A stretch of 64,000 bases of DNA from positions 62,001 to 126,000 of the forward strand of contig NZ_LXFV01000010.1 in assembly GCF_002847345.1 (NCBI RefSeq), written 5' to 3'. Shown here in pieces: positions 39,341-47,871 of the stretch. Position 1 is the first letter of the stretch. Each line of letters opens with the position of its first letter. The notes beneath the pieces are model-generated. The model saw only the letters and a program-made list of their open reading frames with translations, had not been told where the DNA came from and made no database searches. Origin of the DNA: Pectobacterium peruviense. Lineage in GTDB: Bacteria; Pseudomonadota; Gammaproteobacteria; Enterobacterales; Enterobacteriaceae. A program made the translations under genes and the position numbers.

Positions 39341-40177
39341 ATGGACGTACGACAGAGTGTACACAGTGAACATGCGAAAACGCTTGATACTACCGAGCTG
39401 AGAAAGAAATTTCTCATTGAGAAAATCTTCACGCCAAACCACTACACCATGACTTACAGCCACATTGACCGCATTGTTGTGGGTGGGATTATGCCAGTAG
39501 ATGGCGAGATAACGTTTGATGACGGTATCGGCAAACAGTTTGGCGTGAACTATTTTCTTGAGCGGCGCGAACTGGGGCTGATCAATATCGGCGGCCCGGC
39601 AAAAATCGTTATCGACGGCACAAGCTACCAGGTTGGCAACGAGGAAGCGCTCTATGTCGGCAAAGGAGCCAAAGCCTTAGCATTTAGTAGTCTGGACAAG
39701 GCTAAACCAGCAAAACTGTACTACAACAGCGCACCGGCTCATGCCGTTTACCCGACACGCATTATCACACAAGATGACGCCATCAAAGCACCGTTGGGAG
39801 ACGTCACGACCTGCAACAAACGGACGATTTGCAAATATCTGGTGCCGGAAGTGGTGGAAACCTGCCAGTTGAGCATGGGGTTAACGCGTCTGGCGGAAGG
39901 CAGCAACTGGAATTCAATGCCGACGCATACTCATGAACGCAGAATGGAAGTTTACTTCTATTTTGATATGGCGGAAGACACCATTATTTTCCATATGATG
40001 GGCGAGCCGCATGAAACGCGTCATCTGGTGATGCATAACGAACAGGCAGTTATCTCCCCAAGCTGGTCGATTCACACTGGCGTCGGCACTAAAAACTACG
40101 CCTTTATTTGGGGCATGATCGGCGAAAATCTGACGTTTGACGATATGGACCATATCGCGATGCGGGATTTACGCTAA
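39341..40177 (+). CDS. kduI: KduI, 5-keto-4-deoxyuronate isomerase
   Basis: The 278-residue cupin-fold isomerase converts 5-keto-4-deoxyuronate to 2,5-diketo-3-deoxygluconate in intracellular pectin catabolism. The zinc-site histidines lie in [16 protein letters not shown] and the later [19 protein letters not shown] block. Length matches E. coli KduI (278). The start is behind AAGGTAACAG, directly downstream of kdgT, and a strong terminator follows. kduD is not adjacent. Confidence 0.97.
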   Translation: MDVRQSVHSEHAKTLDTTELRKKFLIEKIFTPNHYTMTYSHIDRIVVGGIMPVDGEITFDDGIGKQFGVNYFLERRELGLINIGGPAKIVIDGTSYQVGNEEALYVGKGAKALAFSSLDKAKPAKLYYNSAPAHAVYPTRIITQDDAIKAPLGDVTTCNKRTICKYLVPEVVETCQLSMGLTRLAEGSNWNSMPTHTHERRMEVYFYFDMAEDTIIFHMMGEPHETRHLVMHNEQAVISPSWSIHTGVGTKNYAFIWGMIGENLTFDDMDHIAMRDLR

Positions 40178-40206
40178 GCCTCTGGCATTGTGTCGATAGA
40201 GTAAAT

Positions 40207-40236
40207 CAGGGTGAATCCCGTTCACCCTGTTTCTTT
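40207..40236 (+). terminator. Terminator of kdgT-kduI
   Basis: A 9-bp stem CAGGGTGAA / TTCACCCTG with a TCCCG loop is followed by TTTCTTT. The remaining 240 bp to ansB hold no recognised gene and should carry the ansB promoter. Confidence 0.9.
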
Positions 40237-40477
40237 ATCTGGTTTCAGTAATCCCGTTCTACCGGCACGGAGCCGTCCTGTCGTTTAGCAGCACCGCTCA
40301 TTCCACGTCGATGCCGCAGCCTTCACCATTGCGGTGCAATACAGCCGCCAGCGCCCCACGCCGTGCACCAAACCAAAGACTATCCGCAATTAATTAGCTG
40401 ACTAACAGATGAGTTAACATTGGTACAGAAGTTGCTTTTGTTCTTGTATTCCCATACCAAAAAACAAGGACCTGCAA

Positions 40478-41527
40478 ATGCAACTCTCATTTATCACCCG
40501 CACTATCACTGCCGCTTGCCTGATGCTGTCATCTCATGCACTGCTGGCCGATGACGTCAAACCTGGCGTCACTATCTACGCGACTGGCGGCACTATTGCC
40601 GGAAAGGCAGAATCCAATACGGCGACGACAGGTTATAAAGCGGGCGCTATCGGCATCCAGGAATTATTGAACGCGGTACCGCCTATTGCCGATGTCGCTA
40701 CGGTGACAGGCGAGCAGATCGCCAATACCGCCAGCGGAAATATCGATCAAGCGATCCTGTTAAAACTATCCAAAGCGATTAACAAACAGCTAAGCGATTC
40801 AAATACGCACGGCGTCGTCATTACTCACGGCACCGACACGTTGGAAGAGACCGCGTTCTTCTTGGATCTGACGGTAAAAAGCGAGAAACCGGTGGTTGTC
40901 GTCGGCGCAATGCGTCCCGCCACTGCCATCAGCGCGGATGGTCCTATGAACCTGCTGGAAGCCGTCACGCTGGCAACCAGCAGGAACGCGGAAAAACGCG
41001 GCGCGCTGGTGTTGCTGAACGATCGCATCGGCTCCGCATTCTACACCACCAAAACCAATGCCACGGCGCTGGACACGTTCAAAGCCAATGAACAAGGCTA
41101 TCTGGGCGCATTCTACGGCGGCGTTCCGCGCTTCTTTTACCAGCCTGCTGCCCCTGAGAACAAACCATTCTTTGACGTAAGCAATAAAGAAACTCTGGCG
41201 AAGGTCGACATTCTCTACGGCTATCAGGATCAAGACAGTGGTCTGCTGAATGCCGCCATTGAACAGGGCGCAAAAGGCATCATTATCGCGGGTAGCGGCA
41301 ACGGCGCGACGCCTACACGAATCAAAGAAGACATCAAGAAAGCGGTAGCGAAAGGCATTCCGGTAGTGATCAGTACGCGTACCGGCAGCGGCTATGTAAC
41401 CGATAAGAAGAAAGACGGGGCAATCGGCAGCGGATTCTACAACCCGCAAAAAGCACGCATTCTGCTTTCGCTGGCGTTATCTAACGGCGACGACATCGAA
41501 AAAATCCGCACCTATTTCGAGCAGTAA
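40478..41527 (+). CDS. ansB: L-asparaginase II, periplasmic
   Basis: The 349-residue precursor has a signal peptide (cleavage expected after HALLA). The mature enzyme contains the first catalytic threonine motif IYATGGTIAG and the second active-site block VITHGTDTLEETAFFL, plus MRPATAISADGPMNLLEA. It hydrolyses asparagine to aspartate and ammonia and belongs to the Erwinia-type asparaginase group with some glutaminase activity. Start behind AAGGA. The gene is monocistronic, followed by a clear terminator. Confidence 0.97.
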   Translation: MQLSFITRTITAACLMLSSHALLADDVKPGVTIYATGGTIAGKAESNTATTGYKAGAIGIQELLNAVPPIADVATVTGEQIANTASGNIDQAILLKLSKAINKQLSDSNTHGVVITHGTDTLEETAFFLDLTVKSEKPVVVVGAMRPATAISADGPMNLLEAVTLATSRNAEKRGALVLLNDRIGSAFYTTKTNATALDTFKANEQGYLGAFYGGVPRFFYQPAAPENKPFFDVSNKETLAKVDILYGYQDQDSGLLNAAIEQGAKGIIIAGSGNGATPTRIKEDIKKAVAKGIPVVISTRTGSGYVTDKKKDGAIGSGFYNPQKARILLSLALSNGDDIEKIRTYFEQ

Positions 41528-41552
41528 GAGCAGAGTAAACCGTAATAATGGG

Positions 41553-41588
41553 GGTATCCCGCAGCGCCAATCTGCGAGATACCTTTTA
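41553..41588 (+). terminator. Terminator of ansB
   Basis: A 12-position stem GGTATCCCGCAG / CTGCGAGATACC with one mismatch is followed by TTTT, 25 bp after the ansB stop codon. Confidence 0.88.
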
Positions 41589-41621
41589 AAACAACGTATT
41601 AGTTTCAGTATGGATGCACAC

Positions 41622-41647
41622 GTGCACCGTCATTTCCGACGGTGCAC
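41622..41647. terminator. Hairpin downstream of the ABC permease gene
   Basis: Perfect 10-bp arms GTGCACCGTC / GACGGTGCAC with a 6-nt loop lie 22 bp past the permease stop codon (minus strand). No T-run follows on either strand; it probably marks the 3' end of that operon. Confidence 0.6.
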
Positions 41648-41669
41648 GCCGCAATTACCTGCTACACAC

Positions 41670-43037
41670 TTATTCCCCTCGCAGTGCCGTTGCCGGAGAC
41701 TGACGATAAGACAGCATGGCCGGAATGGTGAGGACAACAGCGGCAACCAGCAACAGGAGCAGGACGAAGTGGATATCTTCCCATTCCAGCGTCACCGGCA
41801 GGACAAAACCGCTTTTCTCGCTCATCACCACAGCAATAGCCTGTGCAGCAAGGTAGCCCAGACCGACACCCACTAGCACGCCAACGCTCACCAGTGACAT
41901 CAGCCCGCTCCAAATCAGCGTAAAAATGCCGTAGCGCGGTGCGCCAAATGCACGGAGTGCACCGATCTGTTTCTGCCGCTGCCGCAGGTGGATAACCGCC
42001 ACCATCGCAACAGCGACCCCCACCAATCCCTGCGTCCCTAGCGAGATGTAAGTCAGCAGTTCACGAATATCGCCCAGCATCGAATAGAGCCTCACCAACA
42101 CTTCACCGGGGAACACGGCCAGCGTCGTGTTGCTGCGATACAGCGAGCGCAGTTGATAAGCGCCAGCGATCGTTTTCGGTTTCACGACAATCGCAGGCAA
42201 TCCCGCCTGGTGTTTGTGCTCATGTGCTTCCGCATCACTATGATCGTCATCATGTGCTGCCGCAGCCGGATGCGCGATATCATCATGATGATCGCCATCT
42301 TCAGTTGGATGGGCTTCATTGTGATGTTCATCGGCATGTTGGTCGCCTTCCGCATGTGCGGTTTCATCATGCGTATGCCCGTCATGTTCATCGTGATGCG
42401 CATCATCTGCATCATGCGGTGGATGGATCCCGTGCACTCGCCACACGGCATTTACCGGCACCAGAATCGCTTTATCCCACGCACTGCCGTCAGCAGGTAA
42501 CACACCGACAACGGTGTAGCTAACGTCATCGTGCGCGTGCGCCCCTTCCGTTCCCACCTGACCATGAATAGGGCTAAATTTACTCCCCACCGTCAGCCCC
42601 GTTTGCGCGCCGACTACCGCTTCAAAGCCGTCGTTGAACACGCGTCCGGCGGTGAGCTGTCGCTTGCCGTTATCCGTGACCAGAGGCGGCGTGGTGCCGA
42701 TAATCGGCATCCCCTGATAGAAATCACCGAACGCGACCGGAGCCGCCCACGCGACCAGCGGGTTCTTCTCCAAATCCGTCAACACCTGCGCAGGAATCAA
42801 CGTCAATGCAGACGGTTGCAGGAACACGGACGACAGCACCAGTTGCGTTTCGCTTCCCGGCGCACCAATCACCAAATCGAAACGATCGGCCGCTTTGGCA
42901 CTGCCCATGCGCAATGCTCTTTCCTGCAAACTCACCGAAATACTTAACGCTGTCGCCATCGCGATCAGCAATACGACAACCAGCACGCCCGGCCAGAGCC
43001 GACGCCAGTCTACCCAGATAAGACGCCATGGAATCAT
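41670..43037 (-). CDS. FtsX/MacB-like ABC permease with histidine-rich periplasmic loop
   Basis: The 455-residue permease has TM1 near residues 15-38, a long extracytoplasmic MacB-PCD-like region, and three membrane segments near 330-350, 375-402 and 424-445. Residues 202-276 hold about 21 histidines mixed with Asp and Glu (for example HHDEHDGHTHDE), a probable metal-binding stretch. Related ABC pairs with small exported proteins occur in zinc-limitation operons of Pseudomonas (PA4063-PA4066 type). It overlaps the ATPase gene by 4 bp and is last in the operon. Direction and substrate are unknown; zinc or another divalent metal is a reasonable inference. Confidence 0.85.
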   Translation of the reverse strand: MIPWRLIWVDWRRLWPGVLVVVLLIAMATALSISVSLQERALRMGSAKAADRFDLVIGAPGSETQLVLSSVFLQPSALTLIPAQVLTDLEKNPLVAWAAPVAFGDFYQGMPIIGTTPPLVTDNGKRQLTAGRVFNDGFEAVVGAQTGLTVGSKFSPIHGQVGTEGAHAHDDVSYTVVGVLPADGSAWDKAILVPVNAVWRVHGIHPPHDADDAHHDEHDGHTHDETAHAEGDQHADEHHNEAHPTEDGDHHDDIAHPAAAAHDDDHSDAEAHEHKHQAGLPAIVVKPKTIAGAYQLRSLYRSNTTLAVFPGEVLVRLYSMLGDIRELLTYISLGTQGLVGVAVAMVAVIHLRQRQKQIGALRAFGAPRYGIFTLIWSGLMSLVSVGVLVGVGLGYLAAQAIAVVMSEKSGFVLPVTLEWEDIHFVLLLLLVAAVVLTIPAMLSYRQSPATALRGE

Positions 43038-43726
43038 GCACGATCCTCCTGATACAGAGTGTCCGCCACGAGGCGTCCTTTTTCCAGTTGAATACAGCGC
43101 GACATCTGCGATGCCAAACGTGCATCGTGCGTGATGGCAATGAGCGTCGCACGACTCTCGCGCGCCAGCGTCACCAGCAGATCAGCGATCTGCTCACCGC
43201 TCTGTGCGTCCAAACTCGCCGTCGGTTCATCGGCGACAATGATATCTGGATTTCTCAGCAAGGCTCTCGCGACCGCAACCCGCTGCTTCTCGCCGCGTGA
43301 TAACACCTCAACCGGACGTTTTCCCGTATCCAGTCCGACTTGTGCCAGCAAATCTCCCGCCCGCTGCCTGAGCGATGCAGGTATCCGCCAGTAGTGAAAC
43401 TGCGCGGGCAGCAAGACGTTCTCTATCGCATTCAGGCCGGGAAAAAGGTGGAAATCCTGCATCACCAGCCCGATATGTTTTGCCCGCCAGCGGTCGCGTT
43501 CCGCTTCTTTCAACTGCCAAATGTCCTGCTTTTCCCACTGCACCTGACCCGTTCCGCTGTGATCCATGCCAGTAATGGCATTCACCAACGTGGTCTTACC
43601 GGAGCCAGAAGGCCCCATCACGGCCACCCGTTCGCCAGAACGAATCGACAGCGCGGGAATATCCAGCACGGCCTCTGACGTATCGGGGAAGGTCACACTC
43701 AGGTGTTGAATCAATAACTCAGCCAT
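43034..43726 (-). CDS. ABC transporter ATP-binding protein (LolD/MacB type)
   Basis: A 230-residue ATPase with Walker A GPSGSGKTT, Q-loop VMQDFHLFPGLN, signature LSRGEKQRVAVARALL, Walker B IIVADEPTASLD and the switch His in IAITHD. It powers the neighbouring FtsX-like permease, its genetic and structural partner. Stop and start codons overlap with the permease as ATGA. It starts 8 bp after the small exported protein gene. Confidence 0.93.
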   Translation of the reverse strand: MAELLIQHLSVTFPDTSEAVLDIPALSIRSGERVAVMGPSGSGKTTLVNAITGMDHSGTGQVQWEKQDIWQLKEAERDRWRAKHIGLVMQDFHLFPGLNAIENVLLPAQFHYWRIPASLRQRAGDLLAQVGLDTGKRPVEVLSRGEKQRVAVARALLRNPDIIVADEPTASLDAQSGEQIADLLVTLARESRATLIAITHDARLASQMSRCIQLEKGRLVADTLYQEDRA

Positions 43727-43734
43727 CAGCGCTC

Positions 43735-44214
43735 CTAAAGGGTATCGAACGTGGCTTCACGCAGTCGCAGCAGGCTGACAAAACCCGTTTCAGGATCGGT
43801 CCACGATCCATGCTCCAGCACACCTTCCACCTCAATCATGGTGTTGTTCTGTACGAAGGTCTGACGTTTGGCGAGATAGACGACGACAATATCTTCGGGC
43901 CAGTCCGCATCAGACGAGCAGAAGGGACAGAGCGCCATCGGCATTTTAGTTAATACAAAGAATTGTGACTCAGCCTTGAGCGGCGGTGCCATAAAGCCGT
44001 GCATCTTTACCCGTTTACCGGAGAGTGCTTTGACGTCATTGGAGAATTCCAGACCCAGCACACCGTAAGAGGCATACAGCTTATCGAAGGAGAGTTCAGA
44101 CTGCGCGGCTTTCACTGGGGCGATACCACCGAGGAGGAGGAGCATCAGCACCGCACGCAGCCAAGAGAATAAAAGCGGGGTTGCCCCCGCTTTGCTACAT
44201 TTCGCATTATTCAT
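43735..44214 (-). CDS. Small exported protein with CPFC motif, DUF3299-like
   Basis: The 159-residue protein has a signal peptide (hydrophobic residues about 20-35, ending VKAAQ). An OB-like domain (LSGKRVKMHGFMAPPL ... MIEVEGVLEHG) resembles DUF3299 proteins, which accompany comparable ABC pairs. A CPFC motif in MALCPFCSSDADWPED could bind metal or form a disulfide. It sits between alkaline phosphatase and the ABC ATPase in one operon (12-bp and 8-bp gaps), suggesting a periplasmic partner of the transporter. Exact function is unknown. Confidence 0.7.
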   Translation of the reverse strand: MNNAKCSKAGATPLLFSWLRAVLMLLLLGGIAPVKAAQSELSFDKLYASYGVLGLEFSNDVKALSGKRVKMHGFMAPPLKAESQFFVLTKMPMALCPFCSSDADWPEDIVVVYLAKRQTFVQNNTMIEVEGVLEHGSWTDPETGFVSLLRLREATFDTL

Positions 44215-44226
44215 AGCGTCGTAGGA

Positions 44227-45972
44227 TTACTTCTTGTCTTGCGGTTTCACCGCCAGTGCATCAACAATCACGCGGAACAGATCGGTGTTTTCCATGTAAC
44301 CACGAATGCGCTCTGCACCCGGGCCACTAGCCTGAATCACCATATCATCAACGGCATGAACGCCCGTGTCGGAAGAACGTGGCAGGATCCCTTCACGGAA
44401 CACCGCACCCGGCACTTTCTCGTAGGCTTTGTTAGCAACGTATTCATCTTTTTCGTTCTTGATAGCAGGAACGAACTGACCATCCAGCTTCGGACGGAAC
44501 GTTTCGTAATAGTCTGGGTAGTTGTTGAAGAACACCGCCAGACGTTTAGAGACGTTCAAATCATCCGGGTAGCCGTCTTTGTTGTCGTCTTTATAGTTCG
44601 GATAGCCTGCGTCTTCATACACGCCGACTTTCTCACGCATCTCAGTGCCTGGTTTGCTGTCATCGACTGTACCGATGATAGACAGACCGTGCGTATGGTC
44701 GCCCGTTACGATAATCATCGTATCTGGGTTTTTCTCCACGAACTTCTTGGCGATCGCGACAGACTGATCCAGCATGATGGTGTTAGTAAACGCACGTTCC
44801 CAATCCAGCGGGTGAGACGCTTTGTCGATCAGCGCAGATTCCACCATCAGGAAGAAGCCGTCTTTGTTTTTGGACAGCACATCCAGCGCCGCCTGCGTCA
44901 TTTCAGTCAGGTCAGGCTGGTTGGGGAATTTCTTGGCTACGTCGTTTTTCAGGAAACGGCGATCCATCACACCATCCATATTGCCGGTGTGGAACAGCCC
45001 CAGCAGCTTGGTGGCCTGTGACGCGTTTTTCTTCAGTGAATCCGCATCGGTAACCAGTGAGTAGCCCGCCTGCTGGAATTTCTCAACGTAGTTGGTTTCG
45101 TCTTTACGCTTTGAACCCGGCGTGCTTTTCGGCAGGAAGTAGGCAGAACCGCCGCCCAACATGACCGTAGGCTGCACGTTGTAGAACATCTCGACGATTT
45201 CGGCTTTATCCGCGCGACGGCGAGTGTGAGAAACGACTGCGGCTGGCGTGGCATCCTGAAGTTCAGCATCGCTGACCACGCCGACAGACATCTTGGTAGA
45301 ACGGGTCAGCAGTTCACCCAACGTTTCTTGCTTCGGGTGATCCAGTGAATTTTTGCTACGGCTGACGTACACACCCAGCGCATTCACACCGGATTTGTGA
45401 CCGGTCATGTAAGCACTCATGGTGTTGGCGCTGTCGGCCGCGATGGAGTCAGTACTGGAAGTACCGCCAAACGCCATATATTGCAGGTCATCAATCGCCA
45501 GACGACCATCCGCTTTCCCTTCCGTCACCCCTTTAGACAGGATGCGCGCGCCAGTACGGTGCGCAACGGACAGGCCATCGCCGATGAACAGAATGACGTT
45601 CTTGGCTTTACGCGTACCAGACGCTGAATAGACGTCCCAGTTCACCTGGGTCTTTTTGCCTTTGGCTTCCGCTTCTACCACATACTTGCCAGCTTCTGGC
45701 AGGTTTACGTCTCGCAGCCAGACAGTGGAAACGTTGCCGCCATCTTCACGCTCAACAAATGAGGCCGTTTTGCCCAGCACCTGCTGGTAATCTTTGCCGT
45801 TGATCAGAATGCGAATATCTTCCGGCTTGAGTACTTCATCAAACTCGACTTTAAAATCGAATTTCCCGCCCGCCAACATGGTGGCGCGGTCAATGGGATA
45901 AATGGCCTGAGCCTGCACCATTCCTGGCAGCGCAGCAGAAATCAGTAAAGGCAGTAACCAGCGAGCTTTCAT
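44227..45972 (-). CDS. Exported alkaline phosphatase (PhoA superfamily)
   Basis: The 581-residue precursor has a signal peptide ending MVQAQA. An N-terminal beta domain (to about 118) precedes the alkaline phosphatase core: metal motif VILFIGDGLSVAHR, nucleophile serine in AADSANTMSAYMTG, VESALIDKASHPLDW, and the metal-binding VTGDHTHG. A DDNKDGYPDDLN segment resembles a calcium-binding loop. The enzyme releases phosphate from monoesters in the periplasm. It is larger than E. coli PhoA (471). First gene of the operon with the CPFC protein and ABC genes; a Pho-box-like site and a leader hairpin lie upstream. Confidence 0.92.
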   Translation of the reverse strand: MKARWLLPLLISAALPGMVQAQAIYPIDRATMLAGGKFDFKVEFDEVLKPEDIRILINGKDYQQVLGKTASFVEREDGGNVSTVWLRDVNLPEAGKYVVEAEAKGKKTQVNWDVYSASGTRKAKNVILFIGDGLSVAHRTGARILSKGVTEGKADGRLAIDDLQYMAFGGTSSTDSIAADSANTMSAYMTGHKSGVNALGVYVSRSKNSLDHPKQETLGELLTRSTKMSVGVVSDAELQDATPAAVVSHTRRRADKAEIVEMFYNVQPTVMLGGGSAYFLPKSTPGSKRKDETNYVEKFQQAGYSLVTDADSLKKNASQATKLLGLFHTGNMDGVMDRRFLKNDVAKKFPNQPDLTEMTQAALDVLSKNKDGFFLMVESALIDKASHPLDWERAFTNTIMLDQSVAIAKKFVEKNPDTMIIVTGDHTHGLSIIGTVDDSKPGTEMREKVGVYEDAGYPNYKDDNKDGYPDDLNVSKRLAVFFNNYPDYYETFRPKLDGQFVPAIKNEKDEYVANKAYEKVPGAVFREGILPRSSDTGVHAVDDMVIQASGPGAERIRGYMENTDLFRVIVDALAVKPQDKK

Positions 45973-45973
45973 T

Positions 45974-46010
45974 GTTATGTCCTTGGTTGCGTAGTTTAGC
46001 AGGACATAAC
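45974..46010 (-). promoter_or_regulatory. Leader hairpin masking the ribosome site of the alkaline phosphatase gene
   Basis: On the minus strand GTTATGTCC (46010-46002) pairs perfectly with GGACATAAC (45982-45974), which contains the AAGGAC-type ribosome site and ends 1 bp before the ATG at 45972. The loop is 19 nt. Such a hairpin could limit translation initiation; its function is inferred. Confidence 0.5.
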
Positions 46011-46023
46011 GTAGTTACCTTTT

Positions 46024-46041
46024 TTTACAGTTTGATGACTC
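46024..46041 (-). promoter_or_regulatory. Candidate Pho box upstream of alkaline phosphatase
   Basis: On the minus strand GAGTCATCAAACTGTAAA resembles the 18-bp PhoB box CTGTCATAAAACTGTCAT, with about 13 of 18 positions matching and two 7-mer half-sites in register. It lies about 50-70 bp upstream of the start codon, which fits phosphate-starvation control. Consensus match only. Confidence 0.42.
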
Positions 46042-46260
46042 AAATACAAAATTTGTAATAAAAACGCTACAAAGGCGTGGTGACGAAGCACAGGCGTTAG
46101 CTCGCTGGATGAGCACAGCGAATAAGTTTCACATACGTGCACGTTCCAGTTTCCACTGGTCGTATCCACACAAACTGCACCAATCATACCCACTAAGATG
46201 GTAATCGGGAAAGCCAACGCACATACAGCGTTAATTATTGCGGATATATATTCAATGCCC

Positions 46261-46599
46261 CTAGTCAAGGCTGACTGCCGCCATGATAATTTCTTCTTTA
46301 TCAGGGTAAAAACTCAGGTAAACATCATATTCACTATAATCTGGCGAATGCCAACGAACCGTATTAACGTCGATGACTTCAGGCACAAACCGCTTAGCTA
46401 TTAAGTATTTTTCAAGCTCAAACCGATCGCTCGCTCCCGTAAAAAACAGTATGTTCGTCTCAGGTTTGTTACCATCACGGGCTGAATAAGTTATAGCGTA
46501 GTTCTGGGAGACAAGGGGAACTTCCCTTATCACTTCCATTGAGAAGAAACAGTCATAAAACCAATTTTCTCTTTTGTAAGAAATACTATCAATAGTCAA
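46261..46599 (-). CDS. Hypothetical small protein, candidate immunity partner with damaged 5' end
   Basis: The unrecognised frame of 112 codons starts at a TTG (46599) and ends in AAVSLD. In the same frame upstream of the TTG the DNA encodes a clear membrane segment (FFFTSIAIIVCVFFKLL, back to about 46650), but no ATG, GTG or TTG precedes it. A run of ten T residues (minus strand, 46648-46639) interrupts the path from a GGGAG ribosome site. So the gene may have lost its native start through a homopolymer change. Being last in an hcp - large gene - small gene set, it could be an immunity protein; that is inference from position. Confidence 0.5.
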   Translation of the reverse strand: MTIDSISYKRENWFYDCFFSMEVIREVPLVSQNYAITYSARDGNKPETNILFFTGASDRFELEKYLIAKRFVPEVIDVNTVRWHSPDYSEYDVYLSFYPDKEEIIMAAVSLD

Positions 46600-46659
46600 T
46601 AATTTGAAAAAAACACATACTATTATCGCTATGGAAGTAAAAAAAAAACGATTTTATTA

Positions 46660-47361
46660 TTAACTCCCATACACTCTCCTATCGTTTAAATATATTCCAG
46701 AATCACTGTCATTGATAATGGTAACATCCCCAGAGTCGAAATTTGAATATGGCTTCACTGATTTCATAAAACTGGGTAATTCACCTGGATAAGGTCTCGC
46801 GTTTGGTGATTTTGATGGATCAGGAAACAACAAAGGCTTAAACCCTTTATTCTTAAAGTTGCCAATAGCGCCATAATAATCCCATCGTTTAATTGACTCA
46901 CTTTTGCTAACAGGTTTTAAGTCCGAAAGATAATTTTTACCATGGATTGCTCGATAAAACCCAAGCAAATCGGACACAAGGTCTTCTCCACTAAAGCCAC
47001 TGTCTGTAGCCCAGCTAAAAGGCCAACTATCTTGCATTCCTTCAAATGCCATGCCAGTTCTCATCATCATAGCAAGAGCGATACTATGTCGTTCAGATAG
47101 TAAGCGTCCTCGGCGTATTTTCCAAAGACTGTACTTAGCAGTACCTGCCAGCTTTCGTTTAACGAACATGTTTTGTTCATAACGAATATGATAAAACTTA
47201 TCGAGTTTACTTTCACCTAATTCCATTTGAGACAAAATACGCCTGATGTCATCACCTGATGCATGCCCCAAATCTACCCAACCTAATATTTCGGTGTAAA
47301 TGATACCATACTTCGCTGATATTACCTGATTGACATCCAATATTTCTGATCGCTTACTCAT
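46660..47361 (-). CDS. Unknown protein downstream of hcp, candidate type VI effector
   Basis: This 233-residue protein has no signal peptide or membrane segment. Notable is an early IIYTEILGWVDLGHA block (residues about 20-34); similar GW-[IV]-D-LGHA blocks occur in uncharacterised proteins encoded beside hcp genes in enterobacteria. No nuclease, lipase or amidase motif could be assigned. It starts 30 bp after the hcp stop codon and is AT-rich like hcp, unlike the flanking backbone. An effector delivered with Hcp is a reasonable hypothesis, not shown. Confidence 0.6.
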   Translation of the reverse strand: MSKRSEILDVNQVISAKYGIIYTEILGWVDLGHASGDDIRRILSQMELGESKLDKFYHIRYEQNMFVKRKLAGTAKYSLWKIRRGRLLSERHSIALAMMMRTGMAFEGMQDSWPFSWATDSGFSGEDLVSDLLGFYRAIHGKNYLSDLKPVSKSESIKRWDYYGAIGNFKNKGFKPLLFPDPSKSPNARPYPGELPSFMKSVKPYSNFDSGDVTIINDSDSGIYLNDRRVYGS

Positions 47362-47391
47362 TTACTTTATCCGTCCTTGGATTTCTAAAAA

Positions 47392-47871
47392 TCAATAAAT
47401 TGAATCACTCCACAGCATATAACTACTCGTACGAGCAATAACATGCTCCAGTGTTATTGATGAAAACTTAAATGATACATTTTCCTGAGGTTGACCATCA
47501 TTATCCGTCAATGAGTTGGGATAAAAATAACGAATATCGTTAACGATCGCATCTTTTAAAGATATTTTAAAAAAAACTTCATGCCCACCTAAGGATGACG
47601 TTCTATACAATAAAAATTCGCAATTTAATTTTTCTTTATCATTCAAAGCCTGGGCTAAAAGCGGCGTGGATTTATCTATTGGTTTTCTTATATCAACAGG
47701 ATGAAGAGATACATTTTCCAGTCGCGTAAATTGATTCATTAACTCATATATGAAAATTTCATCCTCATGCCCTGATTGATATTTATTGCCAATCGAATCT
47801 ACAGAGGATGCGCCTGCCGATATGAGGCCTTGTCTCTCACCGTTAATTTTTAAATAGATAACACTAGCCAT
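47392..47871 (-). CDS. hcp: Hcp-family type VI secretion tube protein (orphan)
   Basis: The 159-residue protein matches the Hcp1 family: IYLKINGERQGLISAGAS at the N-terminus, SGHEDEIFIYELMNQF, RLENVSLHPVDIRKPIDKSTPLLAQAL and the C-terminal ISLEHV-like SSITLEHVIARTSSYMLW. Hcp hexamers form the inner tube of the type VI apparatus and can carry effectors. No other tss gene is in the window, so it depends on a system elsewhere. Start behind AGGAG. AT-rich composition suggests acquisition separately from the backbone. Confidence 0.9.
   Translation of the reverse strand: MASVIYLKINGERQGLISAGASSVDSIGNKYQSGHEDEIFIYELMNQFTRLENVSLHPVDIRKPIDKSTPLLAQALNDKEKLNCEFLLYRTSSLGGHEVFFKISLKDAIVNDIRYFYPNSLTDNDGQPQENVSFKFSSITLEHVIARTSSYMLWSDSIY

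Noticed and set aside
40799-41449. 216-codon frame antisense to ansB
   Set aside because: Shadow of the asparaginase gene, no motif or start signal.
42200-42430. Possible simple-sequence DNA repeat
   Set aside because: The repetitiveness is explained by His/Asp/Glu codons in the permease loop and has no fixed unit.
42153-42523. Met/His-rich frames on both strands inside the ABC permease gene
   Set aside because: They arise from the repetitive CAT/GAT codons of the histidine-rich loop; only the permease frame has flanking conserved domains.
45996-46268. 90-codon minus-strand frame with a hydrophobic N-terminal stretch, TTG start overlapping the preceding stop codon
   Set aside because: It spans the phosphatase leader, including the Pho-box-like site and leader hairpin, has no strong ribosome site and no recognisable family. 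It could be a gene remnant but is not supported.
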